DNA of 64,000 nucleotides from Elusimicrobia bacterium GWB2_63_22 (GTDB lineage Bacteria > Elusimicrobiota > Elusimicrobia > Elusimicrobiales > UBA9959), in NCBI GenBank assembly GCA_001799735.1, contig MGUA01000007.1, positions 91,875 through 155,874 of the forward strand, given 5' to 3'. Of the stretch, positions 52,394-61,080 are shown in pieces (positions within the stretch are counted from its first letter, which is position 1; the number at the start of each line of letters is the position of its first letter). The position numbers were made by a program, and so were the translations under genes. The notes under the pieces were generated by a model that worked only from the letters and a program-made list of their open reading frames with translations, had not been told where the DNA came from and ran no database searches.

Positions 52394-52882
52394 ATGAAAA
52401 AGAAAATAGCGGTTTACCCCGGGAGCTTCGACCCGGTGACGTTCGGCCACCTGGACATCATAGAGCGCGCCTCAAAAATTTTCGACCAGGTTGTGGTCAG
52501 CGTCTTCGTGCACAGCGCCAAAAAACACATGTTCAGCGTGCCGGAACGGGTGGCCATGCTGAAGACGGCCCTGAAGGGCAAAAAGAACGTCAGCGTGGAC
52601 TGCTTCGAGGGCCTGCTGGTGGACTACCTCAAGAAGAAGAAGACCAACGTGGTCGTCAGGGGCCTGCGCGCCATCTCGGACCTGGAGTACGAGTTCCAGA
52701 TCGCGGCCATGAACCGCACCTTATACTCTCACACCGAGACCGTTTTCTTCATGCCCAGCCAGCGCTACACCTACCTGTCGTCGAGCGTAGTGCGCGATAT
52801 AGCCCACTTCAAGGGCGACGTGTCCAAGCTGGTGCCGCCCCACGTTGTAAAGGCCATAGCGGCGCGCAATAGCGTGAAATAG
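52394..52882 (+). CDS. coaD: Pantetheine-phosphate adenylyltransferase
   Basis: 162 residues, normal length. Transfers AMP from ATP to 4'-phosphopantetheine in CoA synthesis. Nucleotidyltransferase motifs: VYPGSFDPVTFGHLDII (with the HxGH-like TFGH), VVRGLRAISDLEYEFQIAAMNR, and the ISSTKxR-equivalent YLSSSVVRDIA. Likely leaderless start. The permease gene follows after 18 nt. Confidence 0.97.
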   Translation: MKKKIAVYPGSFDPVTFGHLDIIERASKIFDQVVVSVFVHSAKKHMFSVPERVAMLKTALKGKKNVSVDCFEGLLVDYLKKKKTNVVVRGLRAISDLEYEFQIAAMNRTLYSHTETVFFMPSQRYTYLSSSVVRDIAHFKGDVSKLVPPHVVKAIAARNSVK

Positions 52883-52900
52883 CGGCAAAAGGGGGGGGCG

Positions 52901-54328
52901 ATGCCGGGCAGCTTCTTTAAATTCACCGAGCGGAATACCAATTTCAAGACGGAGGTCCTCTCCGGTTCGGCCACGTTCCTCACGATGGCCTACATCATCT
53001 TCGTGAACCCCGGCATCCTGTCGGCCGCCGGGGTGCCTTTTGAGGGCGCGGTCACCGCCACCGCCATAGGCGCGGCGCTGATGTGCCTGGCCATGGGGCT
53101 GATAGCCAACCGGCCGCTGGCGCTGGCTTCCGGCATGGGTATCAATGCCGTGCTGGCCTTCTCCGTCATCGGTTTCCACCAGGCTAACGTGCCCTGGCAG
53201 GTGGGCATGTCGGTTATCTTCATAGAGGGCCTGCTGATCCTGCTGCTGGTGGTCACCGGCTTCCGCGAGGCGGTGATGAACGCCATCCCCCTCAACCTCA
53301 AACGGGCCATCGGCGTGGGCATAGGCCTGTTCATTACGCTTATCGGCCTCAACGAGGGCGGCATCATACGGCCCGCGCCCATAACGCTGGTGGCGCTGGG
53401 CGACTTCTCCAAAGCCTATGTCTGGGTGGCGCTGGCCGGCTTCTTCTCCACCGCTTTTTTCATGGCGCTGAAAGTTAAGGGCGACATCCTGTGGGGCATT
53501 CTGGTGTCCACCGCCGCTGCTTTCCTGCTGGGCGTCACCGCCCTGCCGCACTCTTTTGTAGCCATGCCCCGCTTTGACACTTTCTTCGCCCCGTTCCAGA
53601 CCGTCAACGGTTCGCTGGCCCTTACCCAGGCGCTGGCGCCCGGGCTGCTGTTCGCCATCTTCGCGCTGATGCTGACCGACTTCTTCGACACCATGGGCAC
53701 CGTGGTGGCCGTGGGCGAGCAGGCCGGCTTCGTCAACAAGGACGGCACGGTGCAGGATATCAAGAAAATACTGGTGGTGGACTCGGCCGCGGCGGCCGTG
53801 GGCGGCCTGTTCGGCGCCAGCTCCATAACCACCTATGTGGAATCGGCCGCCGGCGTGGCCGAAGGCGGGCGCACCGGGCTGTCGGCTGTGGTGACGGGCC
53901 TGTTCTTCGCCCTCTGCGCTTTCTTCGCCCCGGTCATCCAGATGGTAGGCGGCGGCCACCGGCTGCCTAACGCCGAGCAGTACACGCTGCTGGTAAAAGG
54001 CGGCTTCACCGCCCCGCCCGACGTTATTCCGCCCGGCGTCGGAGATTTCTTTGTCTATCCCATAACCGCGGGCGCGCTGATCATAGTGGGTTCGCTGATG
54101 ATGAAGACCGTGCGCGAAATAGACTGGGACAGTTTCGACGAGGCGCTGCCGGCCTTCCTGACGATGATAGGCATCCCGCTCACCTACAATATCAGCTACG
54201 GCATCGGTTTCGGTTTTATCTCTTTCGTGGTGGTTAAGCTGGCCAAGCGCAAGTTCAGCCAGATCCACCCGCTGATGTATCTGGTCAGCGCCGCCTTCCT
54301 GGCGTCTTTCATCCTGGGCGCGAAATAA
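52901..54328 (+). CDS. NCS2 family purine permease (AzgA/PbuG-like)
   Basis: 475 residues with about 12-14 membrane segments. Family blocks: TNFKTEVLSGSATFLTMAYI, VNPGILSAAGVPFEG, the GMGINAVLAFSVI helix end, TDFFDTMGTVVAVGEQAG and SSITTYVESAAGVAEGGRTGL. This subgroup takes up adenine, guanine or hypoxanthine. Eight G in a row lie just before the ATG and act as the SD. Its stop codon directly abuts that of the convergent gene. Confidence 0.93.
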   Translation: MPGSFFKFTERNTNFKTEVLSGSATFLTMAYIIFVNPGILSAAGVPFEGAVTATAIGAALMCLAMGLIANRPLALASGMGINAVLAFSVIGFHQANVPWQVGMSVIFIEGLLILLLVVTGFREAVMNAIPLNLKRAIGVGIGLFITLIGLNEGGIIRPAPITLVALGDFSKAYVWVALAGFFSTAFFMALKVKGDILWGILVSTAAAFLLGVTALPHSFVAMPRFDTFFAPFQTVNGSLALTQALAPGLLFAIFALMLTDFFDTMGTVVAVGEQAGFVNKDGTVQDIKKILVVDSAAAAVGGLFGASSITTYVESAAGVAEGGRTGLSAVVTGLFFALCAFFAPVIQMVGGGHRLPNAEQYTLLVKGGFTAPPDVIPPGVGDFFVYPITAGALIIVGSLMMKTVREIDWDSFDEALPAFLTMIGIPLTYNISYGIGFGFISFVVVKLAKRKFSQIHPLMYLVSAAFLASFILGAK

Positions 54329-55063
54329 TTATTCAAATTCGGTGAGATTTTTCCTGTACTTCAGCGGCACGTTCTGCCGCTGGAGTTTGGGGTTGGTGCG
54401 TTCTTTTATGGCCGCGGTCTTGAAGAAGTGCCGCCACAGCGCCTGCACCTGGTCCTCTTTGCCGTCGAACTCCAGCGCCCTGGCCTGCGTTAGCGGGGCG
54501 AACACGAGCTCGCCTTTAAAATACAGCGCGGCCCGGCCCCGCCTGGCGTCGTGTATGACCCAGTTGAATTCCCCCAGGCGCCCCTTGAAATGGCCGGTCA
54601 GCAGCGGCAGGATGTTGTGGTCCGGCTCTATCTTGGCGTATAGAGTTTTGTCGGCCAGCTCCTTAAAGCGCACGAAGCCTTTGAACATATGCGCCTCGCC
54701 GCCAACGGAGGCTGAAAGGCCGTGAACCCGCTTTACGCGGTCGTCGGCCAGCATATCATCGGCGGCGCGCCCCTTCGCTTTTACCAGCCGGGCGTAGGCC
54801 AGCACGGCGTCCTCGGCCCCGGCCGCTTCCGACAGGAAGGCGTAGCGGGCGTGGTGCCAGCTCTCGTCCGAGCCGCGCTCCTCAAAAAGGGACCGCATGG
54901 CCGCGGCCCGCGCCGGGTCCGCCCCGGCGTTCACGAATTCCGAGAACAGCCCGGCCTCCGCGCCGGCCTCCCTGGCTATGGCACAGTCATCTGCGCGCTC
55001 CAGGGCCAGCGAGAGCGCAGTCAGGAAACTTTCAAAAGTGCCGTCGTAAAGGTAGGTCCGCAT
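54329..55063 (-). CDS. TIGR03915-type protein, partner of DNA-repair radical SAM enzyme
   Basis: 244 residues. Matches the family (TIGR03915/DUF4130) found next to TIGR03916 radical SAM proteins: YLYDGTFESFLTAL at the N-terminus, VHGLSASVGGEAHMFKGFVRF, LYAKIEPDHNILPLLTGHF, NWVIHDARRGRAALY and LWRHFFKTAAIKERTNPKLQ. The family is annotated as a probable DNA metabolism protein. The start is an ATG with no good SD. A repeat element of about 85 bp lies between it and the radical SAM gene. Confidence 0.85.
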   Translation of the reverse strand: MRTYLYDGTFESFLTALSLALERADDCAIAREAGAEAGLFSEFVNAGADPARAAAMRSLFEERGSDESWHHARYAFLSEAAGAEDAVLAYARLVKAKGRAADDMLADDRVKRVHGLSASVGGEAHMFKGFVRFKELADKTLYAKIEPDHNILPLLTGHFKGRLGEFNWVIHDARRGRAALYFKGELVFAPLTQARALEFDGKEDQVQALWRHFFKTAAIKERTNPKLQRQNVPLKYRKNLTEFE

Positions 55064-55091
55064 AATTTTATCCCGTCATGCAGGCTTTTTC

Positions 55092-55176
55092 GTCATCCCG
55101 GCGAAGGCCGGGATCCAGTCTTATTCTGGGCCCCGGCTTTCGCCGGGGCGACGGAGGCTTTCGCCGGGGCGACGGA
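55092..55176. repeat. Palindromic intergenic repeat (GTCATCCCGGCGAAGGCCGG type), copy 1
   Basis: The left unit (55092-55119) and an inverted right unit (about 55126-55152) each contain their own small palindrome (CCGGCGAAGGCCGG, CCCCGGCTTTCGCCGGGG). A 21-bp part of the right unit is repeated in tandem (55135-55155 and 55156-55176), ending 1 nt from the radical SAM stop codon. Similar mobile intergenic palindromes are widespread in bacteria. Confidence 0.85.
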
Positions 55177-55177
55177 G

Positions 55178-56455
55178 CTATAGTTGGCCGGTAACGGTGG
55201 CCTCCAGGCCCTCACTCACCAGTTCGCCCTCGCCGAACAGGCCCAGCTGGCCGTTGGGGTTCTTATGCTCCAGCAGCTTTATTTTTATGGCCGCCTCGCT
55301 CTCTTTTTTTATCCCGCCGTAGCGCCCGCCCGCAGTTACAAAGTAGACCGCCCGCTTCATCACCACTCCCAGTTTCTTCAGGTCGTCCAGGCCAAGCGCG
55401 CCGGCGCGCCGCGCGCGGATTATTCTTTTGGCCGAGGTAACCCCCATGCCGGGCACGCGCAGCAGTTCTTCATAGGAGGCCTTATTCACCTCCAGCGGGA
55501 ACTTGTCGAGGTTGTTGAGCGCCCACACGGTCTTGGGGTCGAAAGAAAGGTCCAGCTGCGGGTGGGCGGCGTCCAGCAGCTCGTCCGCGGTGAAGCCGTA
55601 GAAGCGCAGCAGCCAGTCCGCCTGGTACAGGCGGTGCTCGCGCAGCAGCGGCGGCTCGCGCAGGGCGGGCAGGCGGTTGTCCTTCATGACGGGGATGAAG
55701 GCGGAATAGTACACGCGCTTGAGCGCCATTTTGCCGTACAGCGCCTCGCTCAGTTTTATGATCTCGCGGTCGGTCTCGGGCGTGGCGCCGATAATAAGCT
55801 GCGTGCTCTGGCCGGCCGGGGCGTAGGCGGGGGAGCTTTTTATGGAGCGGCGCTCGTCCTTGTGGGCGGCTATCTGCTGGGCCAGGCGGTTCATGGGCCG
55901 CAGCACCGTGTCCTTGGTTTTGCCGGGGGCCAGCAGCCGCAGGCTTTTGTCGCTGGGCAGCTCAATATTTACGCTCACGCGGTCGGCCCACAGGCCGGCC
56001 TGGTCTATCAGGCGCTGGTCCGCGCCGGGGATCACCTTCATGTGCACGTAGCCGTTAAAATGGAAAGTCTCGCGCAGCTTGCGTACCGCCTCCAGCATCA
56101 GCTCCATGGTGCGGTCGGGCGAGACCACTATGCCGGAGCTGAGGAACAGGCCTTCTATATAGTTCCTCTTATAGAACTCGAAGGCGAGGCCCGCTATCTC
56201 ATCCGGGGTGAGGATGGCCTTGGGCGAGTCGTTGGAGCGTCGGTTTACGCAGTAGGCGCAGTCGTACACGCATTCGTTGGTCATCAGGATCTTCAGCAGC
56301 GAGACGCAGCGGCCGTCGGCCGTCCAGCTGTGGCAGACGCCGCTCTGGTGGGCGGCACCTGTGCCCCGCCCGCCGCGGTTGGAGCCGCTGGAGGCGCAGG
56401 AGGCGTCGTACTTGGCGGAGTCCGCCAGTATTTCTAATTTTTGCTGCAGGTCCAT
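55178..56455 (-). CDS. Putative DNA modification/repair radical SAM protein (TIGR03916 type)
   Basis: 425 residues from MDLQQKLEILADSAKYD; an in-frame start 33 nt upstream has no support. Radical SAM cluster with C62, C66 and C69 (ECVYDCAYC), preceded by SGVCHSWTADGRCVSLLKIL. After the barrel comes a helix-hairpin-helix (LLRVPGMGVTSAKRIIRARR), which binds DNA. No uracil-DNA-glycosylase fusion. With the TIGR03915-type gene downstream it forms a known pair, thought to process or repair DNA; the reaction is not established. Confidence 0.9.
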   Translation of the reverse strand: MDLQQKLEILADSAKYDASCASSGSNRGGRGTGAAHQSGVCHSWTADGRCVSLLKILMTNECVYDCAYCVNRRSNDSPKAILTPDEIAGLAFEFYKRNYIEGLFLSSGIVVSPDRTMELMLEAVRKLRETFHFNGYVHMKVIPGADQRLIDQAGLWADRVSVNIELPSDKSLRLLAPGKTKDTVLRPMNRLAQQIAAHKDERRSIKSSPAYAPAGQSTQLIIGATPETDREIIKLSEALYGKMALKRVYYSAFIPVMKDNRLPALREPPLLREHRLYQADWLLRFYGFTADELLDAAHPQLDLSFDPKTVWALNNLDKFPLEVNKASYEELLRVPGMGVTSAKRIIRARRAGALGLDDLKKLGVVMKRAVYFVTAGGRYGGIKKESEAAIKIKLLEHKNPNGQLGLFGEGELVSEGLEATVTGQL

Positions 56456-56521
56456 ATGAAAAAGTATAGCAGGCCACCCCGACACCATAGTGTCGGGTTC
56501 AAAAAGGCCGCTTTTTAGAAC

Positions 56522-57532
56522 TTAGTAAGCCAGTTCTTTCGCAACTATGGGCCCGAGCAGGGAGCGCTCGTAGCCCTTCTTCAGGGTTTTAAGGAAAACC
56601 TGGAAATCCATTATGTAGGCGAAATGCCAGCCCTTGATGCTCTTTAGGAAGAAGAGGTCGCGCAGGGCGGCGGGGCGCAGGGAATGGTCAAGCTCGGCGG
56701 CGCGCTTTACCTGGACTTCCAGGGGTTTGGTGTCGCCGTCCACCAGCAGGTTGCGGTCGGCGGCCTGGATCTGGTTGGAAAAGAAATCGTTATTGGCCCA
56801 GAGGTTAAGCCACTGCGCCACGTTGGCCGGCTTGGCCACGTAGCCCTGCAGCTGGCCTTCCTTGATCTGGTACTTAAGGAACAGCTCCAGCCACCAGCTG
56901 GAGGGCACCAGCGGGGAGCCGAGGGTGATGAACTTGTCTATCCTGACTTCCGGGGCGCTCTTGGCCAGGCGGTGCAGGGCGGTGTGGGAGAGGATGGTGC
57001 CCCAGCTGTGGGCCACCAGGTAAACGGGGCGGCCTTCGGCCTTGGCGGCCTTGAAGATGCGGCGGATCTCGGCCTGCACCAGGGGCAGGGCGGCGGCGCT
57101 TTCGTCCGGGTCGCGCGACCAGCGGATGGGTGCGATGTCGTACATGCCGGGGGGGAGCACTCCGGCCAGCCGCGAGTCCAGGTAATTGTCCGGCAGCTTG
57201 CTGTAGGCCTCGTTGCCCTCAATGTCGGCCCGCACGGCCTCCATCTTCTCCTCGAAAATGGAGCTGTCCAGCGCGTACATGCCGGTGAAATGCTCTATGA
57301 TCTGTTTGAAATAGGCCAGCTCCAGCTTGCCGAGGCCGATCTCGGCAAAATCCACGCCGACTATGGTGATGACCAACGGTTTGCCGGCGGCCCTGGCGGG
57401 CACGGGCTCGGGGGCGGCCTGTACGTCCAGGGCGGCGGCGCAGGGGACGGCGCCATTGTCGAAGCAGGAGGCGGCGGAAAGGCTGGGGGTCAGGGCTAAA
57501 GACAGGAGCAGCAGGAGAGGTTTAAATCCCAT
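56522..57532 (-). CDS. Exported alpha/beta-hydrolase (lipase/esterase-like)
   Basis: 336 residues. Signal peptide 1-20 (cleavage after LSA). The nucleophile elbow is VAHSWGT (GxSxG-like, with Ala in the first position), after a strand VYLV; later ITLGSPLVPS and a C-terminal GWHFAYIMDF with the likely catalytic His. A long insert (75-150) lies before the elbow. Ester substrate unknown. TATAAT (57539-57544) ends 6 nt before the ATG, so probably leaderless. Confidence 0.72.
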   Translation of the reverse strand: MGFKPLLLLLSLALTPSLSAASCFDNGAVPCAAALDVQAAPEPVPARAAGKPLVITIVGVDFAEIGLGKLELAYFKQIIEHFTGMYALDSSIFEEKMEAVRADIEGNEAYSKLPDNYLDSRLAGVLPPGMYDIAPIRWSRDPDESAAALPLVQAEIRRIFKAAKAEGRPVYLVAHSWGTILSHTALHRLAKSAPEVRIDKFITLGSPLVPSSWWLELFLKYQIKEGQLQGYVAKPANVAQWLNLWANNDFFSNQIQAADRNLLVDGDTKPLEVQVKRAAELDHSLRPAALRDLFFLKSIKGWHFAYIMDFQVFLKTLKKGYERSLLGPIVAKELAY

Positions 57533-57538
57533 GCGCTA

Positions 57539-57590
57539 ATTATACTTATTTTTTCCGGGACTTGACCGTGGTCAGGTTTGCTATCATAAT
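57539..57590. promoter_or_regulatory. Divergent promoters, hydrolase and DMT transporter
   Basis: Minus strand: TATAAT at 57539-57544. Plus strand: TTGACC (57562-57567), 17-nt spacer and CATAAT (57585-57590). The plus promoter lies inside the only longer reading frame of the transporter gene and so rules out its upstream start. Confidence 0.6.
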
Positions 57591-57615
57591 GCTGCGGTTT
57601 TTCGGCCGAACCTCT

Positions 57616-58491
57616 ATGGAACAAGTCTACATTTACGCGCTGGCGGCCAACCTCAGCTTCGCTATCGGGGTGCAGTTCTTCACCCATTACGCCCGCAGTA
57701 TCTCCAGTCTGTGGGTCAACTGCTTTAAGGCCGTGGTGGCCGCCGCCCTTTTTGCCCTGACCATAGCCTTTCAAGGCGGTTTTCACCAGATCACCCCTCT
57801 CTGCGCCGGGCTTTTCTTCCTGTCGGGCATGATGGGGCTGGGGCTGGCGGATATCTTCCTTATAAAGTCGTTCTCGCTGATGGGGCCGGGCCGCACCATG
57901 CTGCTGTTCGGCTTCCAGCCTATGGTGATAGGCGTGATCAGCTATTTCGCCTTCGGCCAAGCCGTGGACCCGCGCAAGTTCCTGGCCATCCTGTTCTTCA
58001 TTGTCTGCCTGTTCATCTTCTCGCTGGAATCCTTCCGTAAGCACGGCCATTGGAACATGAAGGCCACGGTCTTCGCCCTGCTGGGCATAGTGCTCGACGG
58101 CCTGGGTGTGCTGGTGACGCGCTACGCCTTCGACAGCGCGCCCGGCATTGGTACCACGGAGGGAAACTTCTACCGCGCCCTCGGGGCGCTGGCCCTGTTC
58201 GTGGTGCTGTCGCGGGTGAGGCCGTTCCAGTTCTTCGGGCGGCTGCGCGCTCTGGGCCGCAGCAGCCTGTTCTGGATAACCGTGGGCTCGGCGGCGGGCA
58301 CCTACCTGTCGCTGATGTTCTACCTGAGCGCCATACGCTATTCCGGGGCGCTGGCGGCGGTTTCCGGCATAGCCATCACCGGCACCATTTTTGCCTCTGC
58401 CTTCGAATGCGTTATAGAGCGCAAGGCGCCCTCGCCCTACCTGCTGGTCTCCTTCGCCTTCTTCCTGGGCGGCATGTTCTTCCTGTTCTGA
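57616..58491 (+). CDS. DMT-superfamily (EamA-like) transporter
   Basis: 291 residues with about ten membrane helices in two halves, as in EamA drug/metabolite exporters: FLSGMMGLGLADIFLIKSF in the first half and WITVGSAAGTYLSLMFYLSAIRYSG in the second. Substrate unknown. The ATG at 57616 is chosen because a TTG start 54 nt upstream overlaps the -35 box. The gene ends 21 nt before the next ATG. Confidence 0.83.
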   Translation: MEQVYIYALAANLSFAIGVQFFTHYARSISSLWVNCFKAVVAAALFALTIAFQGGFHQITPLCAGLFFLSGMMGLGLADIFLIKSFSLMGPGRTMLLFGFQPMVIGVISYFAFGQAVDPRKFLAILFFIVCLFIFSLESFRKHGHWNMKATVFALLGIVLDGLGVLVTRYAFDSAPGIGTTEGNFYRALGALALFVVLSRVRPFQFFGRLRALGRSSLFWITVGSAAGTYLSLMFYLSAIRYSGALAAVSGIAITGTIFASAFECVIERKAPSPYLLVSFAFFLGGMFFLF

Positions 58492-58499
58492 CCGTTTTA

Positions 58500-58505
58500 T
58501 ATAAT
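58500..58505 (+). promoter_or_regulatory. -10 box of the YkuD-like gene
   Basis: TATAAT ends 7 nt before the ATG. An AGGAA in between could be a weak SD, but a transcript starting about 7 nt after the box would be leaderless. Confidence 0.5.
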
Positions 58506-58512
58506 AGGAACA

Positions 58513-59520
58513 ATGAAACCTCTATCCCGGCTGTTAACTCTTGCCCTGCTCTGCCTGCCTGCATTGGCCGCGGCCGAAGGCCCTGACTTGCTGCCCGCCG
58601 CCATCGCCTACGACAGGCCGGCCCAGCCTGAACTTACCGCGGCCCTGCGGCTTAAGACCAAGACCCTCGGCCTCAATAACGCTGAAGGCGCCGGCGGCCC
58701 TGTTTCCCGCGCGCTGCTGCTGCTGCCCAACGACCGGGCCCGCGCCGGGGTTATAAACTTTGAGATAGAGGCCGGCACGCATGCCGGCGTCTACCAGTGC
58801 GAGGCGCTGGGGCGCGGCATTACCTCCACCACGCCGGTGGACGGCTGGCAATGGGGCAAGATCGGCACGACCACCATCTTCTACGCCGCCGAGGACGTTA
58901 CCGACGGCGCCACCGTGCCCGGCGTGTATGACCTGCGCAATATCTCCCCCGAGACCTACCAGATAGCCCTGCTGGGCAAGGCCGCCTCGCCCGAAGAGAC
59001 GGCAGCCATTCTTGGCCCCGGCTACAAGCCCGGAGAGAAAAAAAAGTTCTTCTCCGCCGTGTGGCGCAGCTGGTACCCGGAAACCGGCGGGGTAATGCCG
59101 GTGGACCTGATGTGGGCCGCGGATTCGCAGAAGGGTTCGCAGGGAGAGGAGACGCCGTATTTTGAGCGGCGGCCCAAAGCCGAAGGGGCGGCTTCCGCCG
59201 CCAGGCAGGCCAATCAGCTGGCGCATAACCCTAAGTATTATTTCGGCCCGCACGGGCGCGCGGGGTTCGCCGTGCATTCGGACAGGTGGGAGGACCCCGC
59301 CCGCCGGGCCGACCCCGCCGTGGCCGGCCGGCCGGAGCTGGCCGACTTCCGCTGGCGCGACACCAACGGCTGCGTAAAGCTGCGGCCGGGCTGCCTGGCC
59401 CTGTTCAACGAGTTCATAACGGAGCAGGGAGCGCTGGGCCGCCGGGTGCAGCTGGAAATAAGGGGAACGGACCTTCTGGACGAGACCCCCGCGGCGCCGC
59501 CGTTGCCGCCGGCCAAGTAA
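58513..59520 (+). CDS. Secreted protein with L,D-transpeptidase (YkuD)-like C-terminus
   Basis: 335 residues. Signal peptide 1-21 (cleavage after AAA). The C-terminal part has HSDRWED, then about 30 residues later RWRDTNGCVKLRPGCLALFNEF, matching the His...(S/T)xGC pattern of YkuD catalytic sites. The N-terminal 200 residues are unassigned. If active it would cross-link peptidoglycan or attach proteins to it. The Cys site has Asn-Gly-Cys in place of the usual His-Gly-Cys, so the call is moderate. Confidence 0.55.
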   Translation: MKPLSRLLTLALLCLPALAAAEGPDLLPAAIAYDRPAQPELTAALRLKTKTLGLNNAEGAGGPVSRALLLLPNDRARAGVINFEIEAGTHAGVYQCEALGRGITSTTPVDGWQWGKIGTTTIFYAAEDVTDGATVPGVYDLRNISPETYQIALLGKAASPEETAAILGPGYKPGEKKKFFSAVWRSWYPETGGVMPVDLMWAADSQKGSQGEETPYFERRPKAEGAASAARQANQLAHNPKYYFGPHGRAGFAVHSDRWEDPARRADPAVAGRPELADFRWRDTNGCVKLRPGCLALFNEFITEQGALGRRVQLEIRGTDLLDETPAAPPLPPAK

Positions 59521-59528
59521 GGTTTTAC

Positions 59529-59593
59529 GTCACCCCGGCGAAAGCCGGGGTCCAGTCACGCGAAAACTGGATTCCGGCTTTCGCCGGAATGAC
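59529..59593. repeat. Palindromic intergenic repeat, copy 2
   Basis: The arms GTCACCCCGGCGAAAGCCGG... (59529-59556) and its inverted partner (59566-59593) pair with compensating CC/TT and GG/AA differences; each arm is itself a palindrome. Same family as 55092-55176. It fills the gap between convergent genes and may terminate both. Confidence 0.85.
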
Positions 59594-59598
59594 TAGGC

Positions 59599-61080
59599 TT
59601 ACCCGAAAACCGCGTAGGCGCGCGGCCGCAACTGCAGTACGCGGCGCGCGCCTTCTTTTTTAACCGTTACGCCGTTATTAAGCAGGGCTCTCCCGCCGAG
59701 ATCTCCGGCCTTAACGGCCAGCGCGGCGGGCGTGTCCCCGGCGTTCAGTACGCAGGCCAGCTGCCGTCCGCCCGGCAGGAAACGCCTGAAGGTCAGCATG
59801 TTCCCCGCGCAATACTCCTTCATAAATTCAAAGCGGCCATCCTTTATTACCGGGTTGTCCTGGCGCAGCGCTCCGAGCGCGCGGTAGAAGGCCAGCAGGT
59901 CCTTGTCCCAAACCTTCTTGTCGTTCCAGGGCATGCCGCGGCGGGTGCCGTGGTTGAGCGTGCCGGAGAGCCCCAGTTCCTCGCCGTAGTACAGGTTCAC
60001 GGCGCCGGGGAACAGGTACGAGAACACCGCGGCCTGCTTTATACGGGCCTTGTCCCCGCCGTAGGTGTCGTGCAGGCGGTCGGTGTCGTGGCTGGAGAGC
60101 ATGTTCATCTGCACCAGCGTGGAAGGGCGGCTGTACCAGCCCAGCTGTTTTTCTATCTCGGCCATGAAGGCTCCGCGGCCGATAGGTTTGAGGTTGCGTC
60201 CGTCGTAGGAATGGGTGAGCTTGAACTTGTCCCCGCCGAAGAAGGCGATGCAGGCGGCGCTAAGCTGGTAGTTCATCACCGCGTCGAACTGGTCCCCTTT
60301 CAGCCAGCGCCGGGCCTCGCCCCATATCTCCCCGGTGATGTAGCAGGCCGGGTTGACCTTTTTGCAGACCCGGCGGAACTCGCGCCAGAAGGAATCGTCG
60401 TCTATTTCAAAAGGCACGTCCAGCCGCCAGCCGTCTATGCCCTTCTCCAGCCAGTAGCGCGCCACGTCCAGGATGAACCGGCGCACCTCCGGGTTCTTCG
60501 TATTGAACTTGGGCAGGGCGGGCAGGTCCCACCAGCAGGCGTAGTTGGGGCGCTCGGAGATTTCCAGGTTGTAGGCCTTGAGCGGGTAGCCGTGCGCGTG
60601 GAACCAGTGCCGGTACGGCGAGGCCTTGCCGTTCTCCAGCAGGTGGTTGAACTGGAAGAAGCCGCGGCTGGCGTGGTTGAAGACGCCGTCGAGGATGACC
60701 TTCATGCCGCGCTTGTGGGCGGCCTTGAGGAAGGAGTCCAGCGCGGCGTTCCCGCCGAGCACGGGGTCCACCTGGTAGTAGTCGTAGGTGTGGTAGCGGT
60801 GGTTGGCCGCCGAGGAGAAGATCGGGTTGAAATAGACCGCGGTGACGCCGAGGCCCTGCAGGTAGTCCAGCCGCTCCTCCGCGCCTAAAAGGTTACCGCC
60901 TTTAAAACCGTGCGCGGTTTCCGGGGCTTCCCATTTTTCAAATTCGCCGTCCGCCCTGTGCAGGCGGGACCTGGCGAAGCGGTCCGGGAAGACCTGGTAG
61001 ATGACCGCGCCTTTAACCCATAGGGGACGTTCATTCCTAATTCCTAATTTTGCGCCGGAGCCGGGTCGTGAGTTTGTCAT
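59599..61080 (-). CDS. GH13 alpha-amylase/neopullulanase-like enzyme
   Basis: 493 residues. Catalytic barrel of the cyclomaltodextrinase/neopullulanase type: AVIYQVFPDRFA, GLGVTAVYFNPIF, VILDGVFNHASRGF, GIDGWRLDVPFE (nucleophile Asp), CYITGEIWGEA (acid Glu), and MLSSHDTDRLHD (third Asp). No signal peptide, so it likely acts on imported or internal alpha-glucans. Residues 10-20 (AKLGIRNERPL) are translated from the arm of a REP-like palindrome and the ATG lies in its loop, so the original start has probably been replaced. Confidence 0.9.
   Translation of the reverse strand: MTNSRPGSGAKLGIRNERPLWVKGAVIYQVFPDRFARSRLHRADGEFEKWEAPETAHGFKGGNLLGAEERLDYLQGLGVTAVYFNPIFSSAANHRYHTYDYYQVDPVLGGNAALDSFLKAAHKRGMKVILDGVFNHASRGFFQFNHLLENGKASPYRHWFHAHGYPLKAYNLEISERPNYACWWDLPALPKFNTKNPEVRRFILDVARYWLEKGIDGWRLDVPFEIDDDSFWREFRRVCKKVNPACYITGEIWGEARRWLKGDQFDAVMNYQLSAACIAFFGGDKFKLTHSYDGRNLKPIGRGAFMAEIEKQLGWYSRPSTLVQMNMLSSHDTDRLHDTYGGDKARIKQAAVFSYLFPGAVNLYYGEELGLSGTLNHGTRRGMPWNDKKVWDKDLLAFYRALGALRQDNPVIKDGRFEFMKEYCAGNMLTFRRFLPGGRQLACVLNAGDTPAALAVKAGDLGGRALLNNGVTVKKEGARRVLQLRPRAYAVFG

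Noticed and set aside
54320..54335. Missing terminator between convergent purine permease and TIGR03915-type genes whose stop codons abut
   Set aside because: Seen and real, but convergent genes without a terminator are common, so it is not evidence of anything special.
55092..55176. CRISPR-like repeat array
   Set aside because: Repeats are palindromic, only two units plus a 21-bp tandem copy, with no spacers and no cas genes.
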